Shown in pieces: positions 16,033 through 24,595 of a stretch of DNA of 64,000 bases. The stretch comes from Rhodothermus marinus DSM 4252 (lineage in GTDB: Bacteria; Bacteroidota; Rhodothermia; Rhodothermales; Rhodothermaceae): assembly GCF_000024845.1 (NCBI RefSeq), contig NC_013501.1, positions 686,001-750,000 of the forward strand, read 5' to 3'. The position numbers and the translations under genes were made by a program. Every line of letters starts with the position of its first letter. Position 1 is the first letter of the stretch. Below the pieces are notes generated by a model, which was given only the letters and a program-made list of their open reading frames with translations, searched no databases and was not told the origin of the DNA.

Positions 16033-16551
16033 TTACTTTTTCTTCGTGGGTGAAAGAATCACCGTCATGCGCCGGCCCTCCATCTTGGGCGGCTGGTCGA
16101 TTTTGGCAATGTCCTGGAGGGCCTCGATGAACCGGCGCAGCAGATCCAGTCCGGCATCCTGATAGATGATGTCACGCCCGCGGAACTGCACCCACGCTTT
16201 CACCTTGTGCCCGTCTTCCAGAAACTGGCGGGCGTGGCGCGTTTTGAACTCGAAGTCGTGGGTGTCCGTGTGCGGACGAAAGCGGATCTCTTTGATCTGC
16301 TGAGCCAGTTGCTTTCGGCGCGCCTCTTTTTCTTTCTTCTGCTGTTCGTAGCGGAATTTTCCGTAGTCGATGATCTTGCAGACCGGTGGATTGGCGTTCG
16401 GGGCAATCTCCACCAGGTCCAGCCCGCGCTGGCGGGCCATTTCCAGCGCCTTTTTCAGATCGTAGATTCCGTGATTCCCTTCGGGGTCAACAACGCGAAC
16501 GCGAGGCGCGCGAATCTCCTCGTTGACCCGGAATTTGTCTGCCTTAGCGAT
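16033..16551 (-). CDS. infC: Translation initiation factor IF-3, probable ATC start
   Basis: About 172 aa. The N-terminal domain begins AKADKFRVNEEIRAPRVRVV and the C-terminal domain contains KEIRFRPHTDTHDFEFKTRHARQFLEDGHKVK. IF-3 keeps the 30S subunit free and checks the start codon. The first ATG in frame (16440) would remove the conserved N-terminal domain, so the real start must be upstream, where there is no ATG, GTG or TTG. ATC at 16551 gives the expected N-terminus; ATT at 16575 is an alternative. E. coli infC starts at AUU and is autoregulated through that rare codon, so the same logic probably applies. Confidence 0.9.
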   Translation of the reverse strand: MAKADKFRVNEEIRAPRVRVVDPEGNHGIYDLKKALEMARQRGLDLVEIAPNANPPVCKIIDYGKFRYEQQKKEKEARRKQLAQQIKEIRFRPHTDTHDFEFKTRHARQFLEDGHKVKAWVQFRGRDIIYQDAGLDLLRRFIEALQDIAKIDQPPKMEGRRMTVILSPTKKK

Positions 16552-16594
16552 AGCTCGTACCCTGGTTTGGTTAATGGATGAACAACGCCGATCG

Positions 16595-16632
16595 GGGCGG
16601 ACTCACGCGCAGCATGTCCGTGAGTTCCGCCC
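16595..16632 (-). promoter_or_regulatory. Hairpin in the thrS-infC spacer
   Basis: GGGCGGACTCACG (16595-16607) and CGTGAGTTCCGCCC (16619-16632) pair with one bulged base across an 11-base loop. It lies about 45-80 bases before the infC start on the minus strand. No U-run follows. It may protect processed thrS mRNA or modulate read-through into infC. Confidence 0.55.
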
Positions 16633-16646
16633 GTGACGGGGCAAAT

Positions 16647-18635
16647 TTATGCGTTTTCTGAAACGGTTGCACGTCGGGTGGCCGCTTCGATTTCAGTGCG
16701 GAGCCGCTCGATGAATTCGTCGAGGGTAGCGGGGCCCTGGTCGCCCTCGCCGTGCTTGCGGACGGCCACCGTGCCGGCCTCCCGCTCGCGGCGGCCGACG
16801 ATCAGCATGTAGGGGATTTTCTGCACCTCGGCCTGACGAATCTTGTAGCCGATCGTTTCGGTGCGGGTGTCCACTTCCACCCGGAAGCCGGCCTCCAGCA
16901 GCCGGCGGCCCACCGCTTCGGCGTAGTCGTTCAGTTCGTCGCTCAGCGGGAGTACGGCCACCTGCACGGGCGCCAGCCAGAGCGGAAAGTTGCCGGCGCA
17001 GTGCTCGATGAGCACGCCGATGAACCGCTCCAGCGAGCCGAACGGCGCCCGATGGATCATGACGGGCCGGTGCTTCTGGTTGTCGGCGCCGATGTAGTAC
17101 AGGTCGAAGCGTTCCGGCAGGATGTAGTCGAGCTGGACGGTACCGAGCTGCCAGCGGCGGCCCAGCGCATCGCGCACCATGAAGTCGAGCTTGGGGCCAT
17201 AGAAGGCCGCCTCGCCCAGCTCCTCGGTGGCCTGCAGGCCCATTTCGGCGGCCGCCTCGCGGATGGCCTGTTCGGCCTGCTCCCAGAGCTCGTCGTCGCC
17301 CACGTACTTCTCGCGGTTGTTCGGATCGCGGAGCGAGATCTGGGCCTCGAATTCGTCGAAGCCCAGCGACCGGAAGACGTAAAGCGTCAGGTCGATGACG
17401 TTCTTAAATTCGTCCTTGACCTGATCCGGACGGCAGAAGATGTGGGCGTCGTCGATCGTAAAGCCGCGCACGCGCGTCAGGCCGCTCAGCTCGCCCGTCT
17501 GCTCGTAGCGATAGACCTGCCCGAACTCGGCCAGCCGGAGCGGCAGCTCCCGGTAAGAGCGGGGCCGGTCGGCGTAGATCATGATGTGGTGCGGGCAGTT
17601 CATCGGCTTGAGCAGATAGCCCTCGCCCGTCTCCGGGTTTTCGATCATGGGCGGGAACTGGCTATCCTTGTAGTAGGGATAGTGCCCGCTCGTCTTGTAA
17701 AGCTCCAGCCGGGCGATATGGGGCGTGACCACGGGCTGATAGCCCCGCCGGATCTGCTCCTCGCGCAGGAAATTGATCAGCGTCTCGCGCAGCGTGGCTC
17801 CGCGGGGTAGCCAGAGCGGCAGGCCCGGCCCCACCTTCTGGCTGAAGGTGAACAGCTCCAGCTCGCGGCCCAGCCGGCGATGGTCTCGCTTGCGGGCCTC
17901 TTCGAGCCGGTGCAGGTAGTCGTCGAGTTCTTTTTTCTTGGGGAAGCTGATGCCGTAGATGCGGGTGAGCTGGGGCCGGCGTTCGTCGCCGCGCCAGTAG
18001 GCGCCTGCGACGTTGAGCAGCTTCACGTGCTTGATGTAGCCCGTCGAAGGCACATGCGGCCCGCGGCACAGGTCGGTGAAGTTGCCCTGGCGGTAGAAGG
18101 TGATCGTGCCGTCTTCGAGTTCTTCGATCAACTCGACCTTGTAGGGATCGCCTTTCTTTTTGAAGTACTCCAGGGCTTCCTGTTTGGAGACCGGAATGCG
18201 CTCGTAGGGTACGTCGCGGCGGGCCAGCTCCCGCATTTTTTCTTCGATACGGGCCAGGTCTTCGGCCGAGAGCTTGCGGCCGCCCAGGTCCACGTCGTAG
18301 TAGAAGCCCTGCTCGATGGGCGGACCGATGCCGAACTTGACGCCCGGATACAGCGCCTCCAGCGCCTCGGCCATCAGGTGCGCCGTCGAGTGCCAGTAGA
18401 CGGCCTTGCCCTCCGGGTCCTCCCAGGTCAGGATGCGCACGCGGGCGTCCTCTTCGATCGGACGGGTCAGGTCCCACACCTCGCCGTTGACCTCGATGGC
18501 CAGCGCTTCGCGGGCCAGACGCGGCGAGATCTGTTCGGCCAGCTCGCGGCCGGTGATGCCTTTCGGGAAGGTGCGCTCCGATCCGTCCGGAAACGTGATG
18601 CGGATAACCTCGCGCTGTTGTCCGTTACCTGCCAT
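16647..18635 (-). CDS. thrS: Threonyl-tRNA synthetase
   Basis: About 662 aa with the full domain set: TGS (about residues 8-70, [14 protein letters not shown]), the editing domain with [11 protein letters not shown] and [16 protein letters not shown], then the class II catalytic core. The core has motif 2 [27 protein letters not shown], zinc ligands in MNCPHH and near [19 protein letters not shown], and a C-terminal anticodon-binding domain. It charges tRNA-Thr. ATG 18635 is chosen because GGAG stands 6 bases upstream; in-frame ATGs at 18653 and 18671 are also possible. It heads the translation operon with infC-rpmI-rplT-pheST. Confidence 0.97.
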   Translation of the reverse strand: MAGNGQQREVIRITFPDGSERTFPKGITGRELAEQISPRLAREALAIEVNGEVWDLTRPIEEDARVRILTWEDPEGKAVYWHSTAHLMAEALEALYPGVKFGIGPPIEQGFYYDVDLGGRKLSAEDLARIEEKMRELARRDVPYERIPVSKQEALEYFKKKGDPYKVELIEELEDGTITFYRQGNFTDLCRGPHVPSTGYIKHVKLLNVAGAYWRGDERRPQLTRIYGISFPKKKELDDYLHRLEEARKRDHRRLGRELELFTFSQKVGPGLPLWLPRGATLRETLINFLREEQIRRGYQPVVTPHIARLELYKTSGHYPYYKDSQFPPMIENPETGEGYLLKPMNCPHHIMIYADRPRSYRELPLRLAEFGQVYRYEQTGELSGLTRVRGFTIDDAHIFCRPDQVKDEFKNVIDLTLYVFRSLGFDEFEAQISLRDPNNREKYVGDDELWEQAEQAIREAAAEMGLQATEELGEAAFYGPKLDFMVRDALGRRWQLGTVQLDYILPERFDLYYIGADNQKHRPVMIHRAPFGSLERFIGVLIEHCAGNFPLWLAPVQVAVLPLSDELNDYAEAVGRRLLEAGFRVEVDTRTETIGYKIRQAEVQKIPYMLIVGRREREAGTVAVRKHGEGDQGPATLDEFIERLRTEIEAATRRATVSENA

Positions 18636-18668
18636 CTTCACTCCGGTTTGCATGGCCCTTTCTACCCG

Positions 18669-18705
18669 CAACCTTGCAGGGATGCTCCCGGCATGGATCA
18701 GGTTG
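18669..18705 (-). promoter_or_regulatory. Cruciform-like leader structure upstream of thrS
   Basis: CAACCT (18669-18674) pairs with AGGTTG (18700-18705), and inside it GGGA-GCA-TCCC can form a second hairpin. It lies 34-70 bases before the thrS start. In E. coli, ThrRS represses its own translation through leader hairpins that mimic tRNA-Thr. I see no clear Thr anticodon in the loop, so an analogous role is only a possibility. Confidence 0.35.
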
Positions 18706-18793
18706 TAACCCGGCGGGCAATGCTTCCGTAGACCGGGCCGTTCCTGAAGAGGCCTTCCGATTGGTACCCACTGTCAACCCGCCCTCCTTTGCG

Positions 18794-21283
18794 ATGAAGT
18801 CCTGCCGCATGCTGGTTTTGGGGCTGTGCCTGGGGCTCGTGGGAATGTTGCAGGCCCAGCCACGTCAGGCCCCGAAGCTTCGGGCCGTGCGCCTCGCGGG
18901 TTCTTTGGAGCTGGACGGTCACGTTGAGGAAGCCGTCTGGCAACAGGCCCCGGCCGCCACCGAGTTCTGGCAGCGGGAGCCGCACGACGGCCAGCCGGCC
19001 ACCGAGCGCACCGAGGTGCGCGTGCTCTACGACGATGCGGCGCTGTACGTGGCGTTCGTGTGCTATGACCGCGAGCCGGACCGGATTCTGCGGCGGCTGG
19101 CCCGACGCGATCGCGTGGTGCCCGCCGACTGGGTGGGCGTGCTGATCGACAGCTATCGGGATCGGAAAACCGCCTTTGCCTTTCTCGTCAACGCGGCCGG
19201 CACGAAGGCCGACTTTCTCATCCTGAACGACGGCAACGACGAAGATTTCAACTGGGACGCGCTCTGGGAGGCGCGCGTCGCCATGCGACCCGATGGCTGG
19301 AGTGCGGAGTTCCGGATTCCGTTCACCGCCCTGCGCTTCAGTCAGGCCGATACGTTGCGGTGGGGGATCAACTTCGGCCGGATCATCGGCCGAAAGAACG
19401 AGCAGGTCTTCTGGGCCTACGTGCCCCGTGCTTCGGGCGGCTTTGTGTCCCGATTCGGCACGCTCGAAGGGCTCGAAGGCATCCGGCCGCCCCGGGCGCT
19501 GCTGGTGACGCCATACGTGGTGGCCGGCGGTACACACTGGAGCCGCGACCTGACGCCGCGCTATCTGAATCCGATCAGCCCCACATTCCGGCTGGGCGGC
19601 GACGTGCAGTACAACCTGACCAACAATACCATCCTGAACCTGACGGTCAACCCGGACTTCGGCCAGGTCGAGCTGGACGAGGTGGTGCTCAACCTGACGG
19701 CCTTCGAGACCTTCTATCCCGAAAAACGGCCCTTCTTCCTCGAAGGCACTTCGATCTTTCAGACGGTGGGAACGGGTGACGACGGAGATCTACGAACCTA
19801 CCTGTTCTACTCGCGGCGGATTGGCCGGCAGCCGCAGGGCTATTACAGCCTGTCCGATACCGGCGATGCCGAAGACTGGCGGGTGGTGGAAAATCCGGCG
19901 GCCGTGCCCCTTCTGGGCGCGGTCAAACTCACCGGAAAAACGCCCAATGGGTGGGCCTTCGGGTTACTGGACGCGCTCACGCAGCGCACCTACGCCACGT
20001 TTGCGCACGTCAACGGCGCGCGGCAGCGCATTCGCACCGAGCCGCTGACGAACTACACGGTCGCCCGTATGCAGCGTGAGCTACCCGCGCCCGGCTCCTA
20101 CGTGGGGCTCATCGGCACGGCCACCTGGCGCGAGGCGGGCACGGTACGCCAGGCCTACACGGGCGGTCTCGACTGGCGCTGGAATCCCTGGGACTACGGG
20201 CTGGTCACCGAAGGACTCTTTTCTTTCAGCCGCCGTCAGCGCCCGGACGCACCGCCCCGGGTGGGCTACCAGGGACAGGCACGTATCGGGTCGCTTCGCC
20301 ACCCGTACGTCGTGGGCGTGGTGGGCGCCAACTTCGCCACCCGGGACTACGACCCCAACGACGTGGGTTTCCACACGATGACCAACGTTGCCATCACCTA
20401 CATCTGGACGCAGTTTCGCTATCTGCGCCCGTGGGGACCGCTGCTGCAGGTGCGCCTGAATCAGAACTACTGGTGGGTGTACCGACTCGATCCCTGGCTG
20501 CACCTGAGCCGGGGCATCAGCCCGAACCTGCACCTGCAATGGCGGAATTTCTGGTGGACCCGGCTCGGGCTGAACCTGGAGTCCGAAGGATGGGATCTGT
20601 ACGAGTCGCGCGGGGCCGGACTGTTTCGCCGGGCATTGAGCTGGAACCTCTGGATGGGGGTTTCGACGGACGAACGCCGACCGGTGGTGTTGTATGCGAA
20701 CGGTAACTACCGTGCCGATCGGTATGGCGGGCGGGCCTGGGGGGGCGGACTGGAGGCCGTCGTGCGACTGAGCGAGCGTACCGATCTGGCCATAAATCCC
20801 GGTCTGGGCTTTCGGCGCGGGGAAGTGGCCTGGGCCCAGAATGTCGAAGACCTGGAGGCGCCCGGCGTTCTTACCAGCGTGTTCGGGCGGCGCGACGTGG
20901 ACCGCTTCAACCTGAGACTCCGAGGATCGCACACGTTCACGCGCGATCTGACGCTACAGGGTTACCTGCAATGGTTCTGGGCCCGGGGGCATTATCGGAA
21001 CTTCCAGAAACTGGGCGATGATGGCCGACTGGCCCCGCTGGCGGTGCCGTACGATCGCGCGCGCTACGGCAACCCCGACTTCCAGCAGGGTACGCTGAAT
21101 GTCAACCTGATCCTGCGCTACGAGTATCGGCCGGGCTCGACGCTCTACGTGGTCTGGACCTGGGGCCAGCAGGACTGGAGCGCGCAGGGCACGATGGACG
21201 TCCGAGAGGCTGCGCAGCGCCTGCTGGAACGCTCGCCCACCAGCGTGCTGCTGGTGAAGTGGACCTACACCTGGGGCGCCTGA
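18794..21283 (+). CDS. DUF5916 outer-membrane protein with CBM9-like domain
   Basis: About 829 aa. The signal peptide is MKSCRMLVLGLCLGLVGMLQAQ. The N-terminal domain (about residues 25-210) has the CBM9-like fold seen at the start of DUF5916 proteins (RLAGSLELDGHVEEAVWQQA...TEVRVLYDDAALYVAF). The C-terminal two thirds are beta-strand-rich with alternating aromatic residues, typical of an outer-membrane barrel (PEKRPFFLEGTSIFQ is a family hallmark). Function of the family is unknown; a carbohydrate- or surface-related role is usually assumed. ATG 18794 is chosen because the signal peptide starts there. It is transcribed divergently from thrS. Confidence 0.85.
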   Translation: MKSCRMLVLGLCLGLVGMLQAQPRQAPKLRAVRLAGSLELDGHVEEAVWQQAPAATEFWQREPHDGQPATERTEVRVLYDDAALYVAFVCYDREPDRILRRLARRDRVVPADWVGVLIDSYRDRKTAFAFLVNAAGTKADFLILNDGNDEDFNWDALWEARVAMRPDGWSAEFRIPFTALRFSQADTLRWGINFGRIIGRKNEQVFWAYVPRASGGFVSRFGTLEGLEGIRPPRALLVTPYVVAGGTHWSRDLTPRYLNPISPTFRLGGDVQYNLTNNTILNLTVNPDFGQVELDEVVLNLTAFETFYPEKRPFFLEGTSIFQTVGTGDDGDLRTYLFYSRRIGRQPQGYYSLSDTGDAEDWRVVENPAAVPLLGAVKLTGKTPNGWAFGLLDALTQRTYATFAHVNGARQRIRTEPLTNYTVARMQRELPAPGSYVGLIGTATWREAGTVRQAYTGGLDWRWNPWDYGLVTEGLFSFSRRQRPDAPPRVGYQGQARIGSLRHPYVVGVVGANFATRDYDPNDVGFHTMTNVAITYIWTQFRYLRPWGPLLQVRLNQNYWWVYRLDPWLHLSRGISPNLHLQWRNFWWTRLGLNLESEGWDLYESRGAGLFRRALSWNLWMGVSTDERRPVVLYANGNYRADRYGGRAWGGGLEAVVRLSERTDLAINPGLGFRRGEVAWAQNVEDLEAPGVLTSVFGRRDVDRFNLRLRGSHTFTRDLTLQGYLQWFWARGHYRNFQKLGDDGRLAPLAVPYDRARYGNPDFQQGTLNVNLILRYEYRPGSTLYVVWTWGQQDWSAQGTMDVREAAQRLLERSPTSVLLVKWTYTWGA

Positions 21284-21284
21284 A

Positions 21285-21319
21285 AACGAAAAGGGCGGAG
21301 GCTTTACGCGTCCGCCCTT
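21285..21319 (-). terminator. Terminator after tRNA-Val
   Basis: AAGGGCGGA (21291-21299) and TCCGCCCTT (21311-21319) form a 9-bp stem. On the minus strand it is followed by TTCGTTTTC, so it ends the tRNA-Val transcript. It may also serve the convergent DUF5916 gene, whose stop is 8 bp away, although no U-run is present in that direction. Confidence 0.7.
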
Positions 21320-21324
21320 CAGGG

Positions 21325-21398
21325 TGGGTCCTAGTGGATTCGAACCACTGACCTCCACGATGTCAACGTGGCGCTCTAACCAACTGAGCTAAGGACCC
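21325..21398 (-). tRNA. tRNA-Val(GAC)
   Basis: A complete 74-nt cloverleaf on the minus strand begins GGGTCCTTAGCTCAGTTGG. The anticodon loop TTGACAT gives anticodon GAC, reading valine GUC/GUU. The T-arm contains GGTTCGAATCC and the acceptor stem GGGTCCT/AGGACCC closes it. The 3' CCA is not encoded and must be added by the CCA enzyme. Confidence 0.95.
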
Positions 21399-21540
21399 AC
21401 GGCGCACCGGAAAGATAGCGTGCCCGGTGCGGGCATTTCAAGCCACAAGTCGGCCGCGAGGTTCCCGGATCGGCTGCTTTCACAGAAAAGACTACGCGCG
21501 GGCGTTCGTATTTTGTCGGAAGCGTAGCAGGCCGAATCGT

Positions 21541-22197
21541 ATGGGACTGACGCCGCGCTTTACGCATCCCTGGGACCTGTCGCCCGCCGAGGCGCAGGCG
21601 CTGCAGCGAAAGCTGGCCCGCCGGGTCCGCTTCGAGGTACCGGAACGGATGGAGACGGTGGCCGGGCTGGACATAAGCGTACGGGGCGAGCAGGGACGGG
21701 CGGCCGCCGTCGTCTGGCATGTGGACAGGCAGCAGGTGCTGGAGCACGTCGCCGTCGAGGGCACGGTGTCGTTTCCTTACGTGCCCGGGCTGCTCAGCTT
21801 TCGGGAGGTGCCGCTGCTGCTCCAGGCGCTGGCGCAGCTCCGGACCACCCCAGACGTGCTCATGGTGGACGGGCAGGGACTGGCCCATCCCCGTCGGTGC
21901 GGGCTGGCCACCCACCTGGGCGTGCTGCTCGATCATCCGGCCGTAGGCGTGGCCAAATCGCGCCTGTTCGGACGCCACGCGGAGCCCGGCCCGGAAAAGG
22001 GAAGCTGGGCGCCGCTTTACGACGACGGCGAGGTGATCGGGGCCGTGGTGCGCACGCGCACGGGCGTGCGGCCCGTGTACGTGAGCGTGGGACACCGCAT
22101 GACGCTGGAGGCCGCCGTGGCGCTGACCCTCCGCTGCACGACCCGCTACCGCCTGCCCGAACCCACCCGCCTGGCCGACCAGCTCAGCAGAGCTTAA
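21541..22197 (+). CDS. nfi: Endonuclease V (deoxyinosine 3' endonuclease)
   Basis: About 218 aa with the EndoV fold and motifs: VAGLDISV (first metal-binding Asp, about residue 45), the wedge-region sequence FPYVPGLLSFREVP (about residue 80), LMVDGQGLAHPRRCGLATHLGV (second Asp) and VGVAKSRLFG with the catalytic Lys. It nicks DNA one base 3' of deaminated bases such as inosine, which is relevant for a thermophile where deamination is fast. ATG 21541 gives normal family length; the open frame extends upstream to 21427. The gene stands alone between tRNA-Val and a repeat element. Confidence 0.92.
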   Translation: MGLTPRFTHPWDLSPAEAQALQRKLARRVRFEVPERMETVAGLDISVRGEQGRAAAVVWHVDRQQVLEHVAVEGTVSFPYVPGLLSFREVPLLLQALAQLRTTPDVLMVDGQGLAHPRRCGLATHLGVLLDHPAVGVAKSRLFGRHAEPGPEKGSWAPLYDDGEVIGAVVRTRTGVRPVYVSVGHRMTLEAAVALTLRCTTRYRLPEPTRLADQLSRA

Positions 22198-22264
22198 TAC
22201 GATTGCCCGAACCTCATGGTGCATGTGCGTGGAATCTCCGGGCCATATCCCTTTCCCCGGGCCA

Positions 22265-22411
22265 GAAGCACACGGCGGCGCGCCCCTATCAGATCCTTGA
22301 CGTTTTCCCTATCCCGCAGGGGCGGACCCCTGTGTCCGCCCGATCATACTGGATTACGTCCACCAGACGGAGTGTGGCCCCTCATGCACCGGTACATCAG
22401 CGATCTCATAT
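22265..22411 (-). repeat. Dispersed three-hairpin repeat, copy B (reversed, diverged)
   Basis: Read on the minus strand this stretch matches the copies at 6244 and 38976. It has GAGATCGCTGATGTACCGGTGCATGA, a hairpin GGGCGGAC...GTCCGCCC, the link GGGAAAACGTCAAGGATCTG and GGGGCGCGCCGCCGTGTGC. The middle hairpin is perfect; the first and third are degraded. It lies between nfi and the tRNA-Pro terminator, whereas the other copies precede genes. Confidence 0.75.
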
Positions 22412-22420
22412 AAAATACGA

Positions 22421-22448
22421 AAAAGCCGCGTCCGATGACGCGGCTTTT
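22421..22448 (-). terminator. Terminator after tRNA-Pro
   Basis: AAAAGCCGCGTC (22421-22432) and GACGCGGCTTTT (22437-22448) form a 12-bp stem with a 4-base loop. The minus strand reads through to a run of five T, so it terminates tRNA-Pro. The symmetry lets it work in both directions. Confidence 0.9.
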
Positions 22449-22454
22449 CTGGAG

Positions 22455-22528
<74 letters not shown>

Positions 22529-22607
22529 ACAGGCAAGGGCTCAATATACGCCAGAATCGGCACGGGTTCCAGTTCTACGCCCACCAGGAGCGGGAGTTCA
22601 AGGTTAA

Positions 22608-24509
22608 TTAATCGCCGTCGCCGCCGAATTCGGTGTACATCGCTTCGATCAGGTCCGCATAGTGCGCTTCGATCTGGCGACGACGCGGTTTCAGCGTGGG
22701 CGTGAGCAGCCCGTTTTCGATGGTGAACGGTTCGCTGAGCAGCCGGAAGGCCCGGATGCGTTCGTGGGCCGGCGCATGTCGGTTGTAGCGGCGCAGGCTC
22801 TGCTCGAAAAGCGCTCGGATCTCGGGAAGCGCCAGCAGCGCTTCGTCGGACGCGGCTTGCAGGTTATGCTCCTGCGCGTACTGGCGAAGCGCCTCGAAGT
22901 CGGGCACGATAAGCGCCGTCAGAAATTCCCGTCCCTCGCCGATCACCACGATCTGGTCGATCCAGGGCTCCTGTTTGAGCTGGTCTTCGATGGGACCTGG
23001 GTAGATGTTCTTGCCACCCCGGGAGACGATCATGTGCTTGATGCGATCGGTAATGACCAGGTAGCCCCGATCGAAGCGGCCCACGTCGCCCGTATGGAAC
23101 CAGCCGTCGGCGTCGAACACCTCGCGCGTGGCCTCCTCGTTGTTCCAGTAGCCCTTCATCACGTTCGGGCCTTTGACCAGAATTTCCCCTTCTTCGGTGG
23201 TGAGATCGCTCGGGTAATCGTCGCCGGAGAGCTGGCCCACGATCTTGCCGTCGGTCAGGCGCTGGATGGCGATCGTCACGCCCGGCAACACCCAGCCGAC
23301 GGTGCCGAAGCGCGGGCGGTCCGGCGGGTTGACGGTCAGCACCGGGGCCGTTTCGGTCAGGCCGTAGCCTTCGATGATCGTCAGGCCGATGGCCAGAAAG
23401 AATTCGCCGATGTGGCGGGGCAGGGCGGCCCCGCCCGAGACGGCAAAGCGCAGATTGCCGCCCAGCCGATCGTGCAGTTTCTGGAAGACCAGCCGGTGGG
23501 CGAGTCGGTGCTGGAGTTGCAGTACCGGTCCGGGCGTGCGTCCCTCCAGCCGACAGGCGGCCATGCGGCGGCCGACGCCAACGGCCCAGTGGAAGATCTT
23601 CTGCTGGAGCGACGGACTTTTTTCGACGGATTTGTGGATGGCGTTGTAGACACGCTCGAACAGGCGCGGCACCGAGATCATCACGGTCGGCCGCACTTCG
23701 AGCAGATTCTGGCTCAGCGCTTCGATGCTTTCGGCATAGGAGATGCGGGCGCCGCAGGCCAGCACGGCCGTGTAGCCGGCCGTCCGCTCGAACGAATGGC
23801 ACAGCGGCAGGAACGACAGGTGGTGGTCGGCGGGACCGAAGTCCACGCGCTGCAGGGCCGCCTGCACGTTCGAGCAGAAGTTGCGGTGCGTGAGCATGAC
23901 GCCTTTGGGCAGGCCGGTGGTGCCGCTGGTATAGATGAGCGCGCTCAGGTCGTCGGGCTGCACCTGCTCGGCCAGCTTCGACAGTTCGGCCTCGTGCTCG
24001 GCCCAGTAAGCGGCGCCTTCGGCCATTACGTCGTCCCAGGCCCGCACGTAGGGCGGGTGGTCTTTGCGCATTTCACTCAGTGTGACGATCTCCTGCAGCT
24101 CGGGGCACTCGTCGAAGATCGTCTCCGCCTTGCGGAGTTGCACGGCCGACGAGACCACCAGAATGCGCGCACCGGAGTCCTTGACGATGTAGCCCACCTG
24201 GGAGGCCGGGAGCGACGTGTACAGCGCCACATTGACGCCGCCCAGGATCTGCGTGGCCAGGTCGGTGATCGCCCATTCCGGACGATTTTCCGAAAGAATG
24301 GCCACGCGATCGCCGGGCCGAACGCCCCGCTTGTGCAGGTAGCCGGCCATTGCGTGCACGTGCTGTTCCAGCTCTTCCCAGGTGATGTCCACCCAGGTTT
24401 TCGTGCGACGGTCCTTGTAGCTCAGCGCAGGCCGACGCTGGCCGCGGTAGTGAGCCACCAGGCGGTTGAAAAGCTGAGGGATGGTGTCGAAGGCAACGAT
24501 GGCAGGCAT
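22608..24509 (-). CDS. Long-chain acyl-CoA synthetase (AMP-forming)
   Basis: About 633 aa of the ANL adenylate-forming superfamily. The P-loop-like motif is YTSGTTGLPKGVMLTHRN (about residues 190-210); the A4/A5 region has GYGLTETAPVLTVN. Further along come GEILVKGPNVMKGYWN, GWFHTGDVG and KHMIVSRGGKNIYPGPIED, the hinge into the C-terminal lid domain. The length and the extended C-terminus fit FadD15/AAE-type long-chain fatty acyl-CoA ligases. It converts free fatty acid, ATP and CoA into acyl-CoA at the inner face of the membrane. It is followed on the same strand by no close gene; pyrD lies upstream after 86 bp. Confidence 0.92.
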   Translation of the reverse strand: MPAIVAFDTIPQLFNRLVAHYRGQRRPALSYKDRRTKTWVDITWEELEQHVHAMAGYLHKRGVRPGDRVAILSENRPEWAITDLATQILGGVNVALYTSLPASQVGYIVKDSGARILVVSSAVQLRKAETIFDECPELQEIVTLSEMRKDHPPYVRAWDDVMAEGAAYWAEHEAELSKLAEQVQPDDLSALIYTSGTTGLPKGVMLTHRNFCSNVQAALQRVDFGPADHHLSFLPLCHSFERTAGYTAVLACGARISYAESIEALSQNLLEVRPTVMISVPRLFERVYNAIHKSVEKSPSLQQKIFHWAVGVGRRMAACRLEGRTPGPVLQLQHRLAHRLVFQKLHDRLGGNLRFAVSGGAALPRHIGEFFLAIGLTIIEGYGLTETAPVLTVNPPDRPRFGTVGWVLPGVTIAIQRLTDGKIVGQLSGDDYPSDLTTEEGEILVKGPNVMKGYWNNEEATREVFDADGWFHTGDVGRFDRGYLVITDRIKHMIVSRGGKNIYPGPIEDQLKQEPWIDQIVVIGEGREFLTALIVPDFEALRQYAQEHNLQAASDEALLALPEIRALFEQSLRRYNRHAPAHERIRAFRLLSEPFTIENGLLTPTLKPRRRQIEAHYADLIEAMYTEFGGDGD

Positions 24510-24595
24510 AGCGCTTCCGTAACGATGGCGTAACCGGGTCTCAAACTACATGCTTGCGGGCGAAAAAACAATTTGTGACAACACGTAATCGATCG

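Noticed and set aside
16595-16632. Terminator between thrS and infC, or a fourth copy of the dispersed repeat
   Set aside because: The hairpin lacks a U-run in the direction of transcription, and apart from a shared GGGCGGAC-type arm it does not match the other parts of the element.
18640-18720. TPP-riboswitch-like AACCTGATCC upstream of thrS on the minus strand
   Set aside because: The remainder of the conserved core (CUGAGA and the closing GGGA arm in proper order) is missing, and the downstream gene is not thiamine-related.
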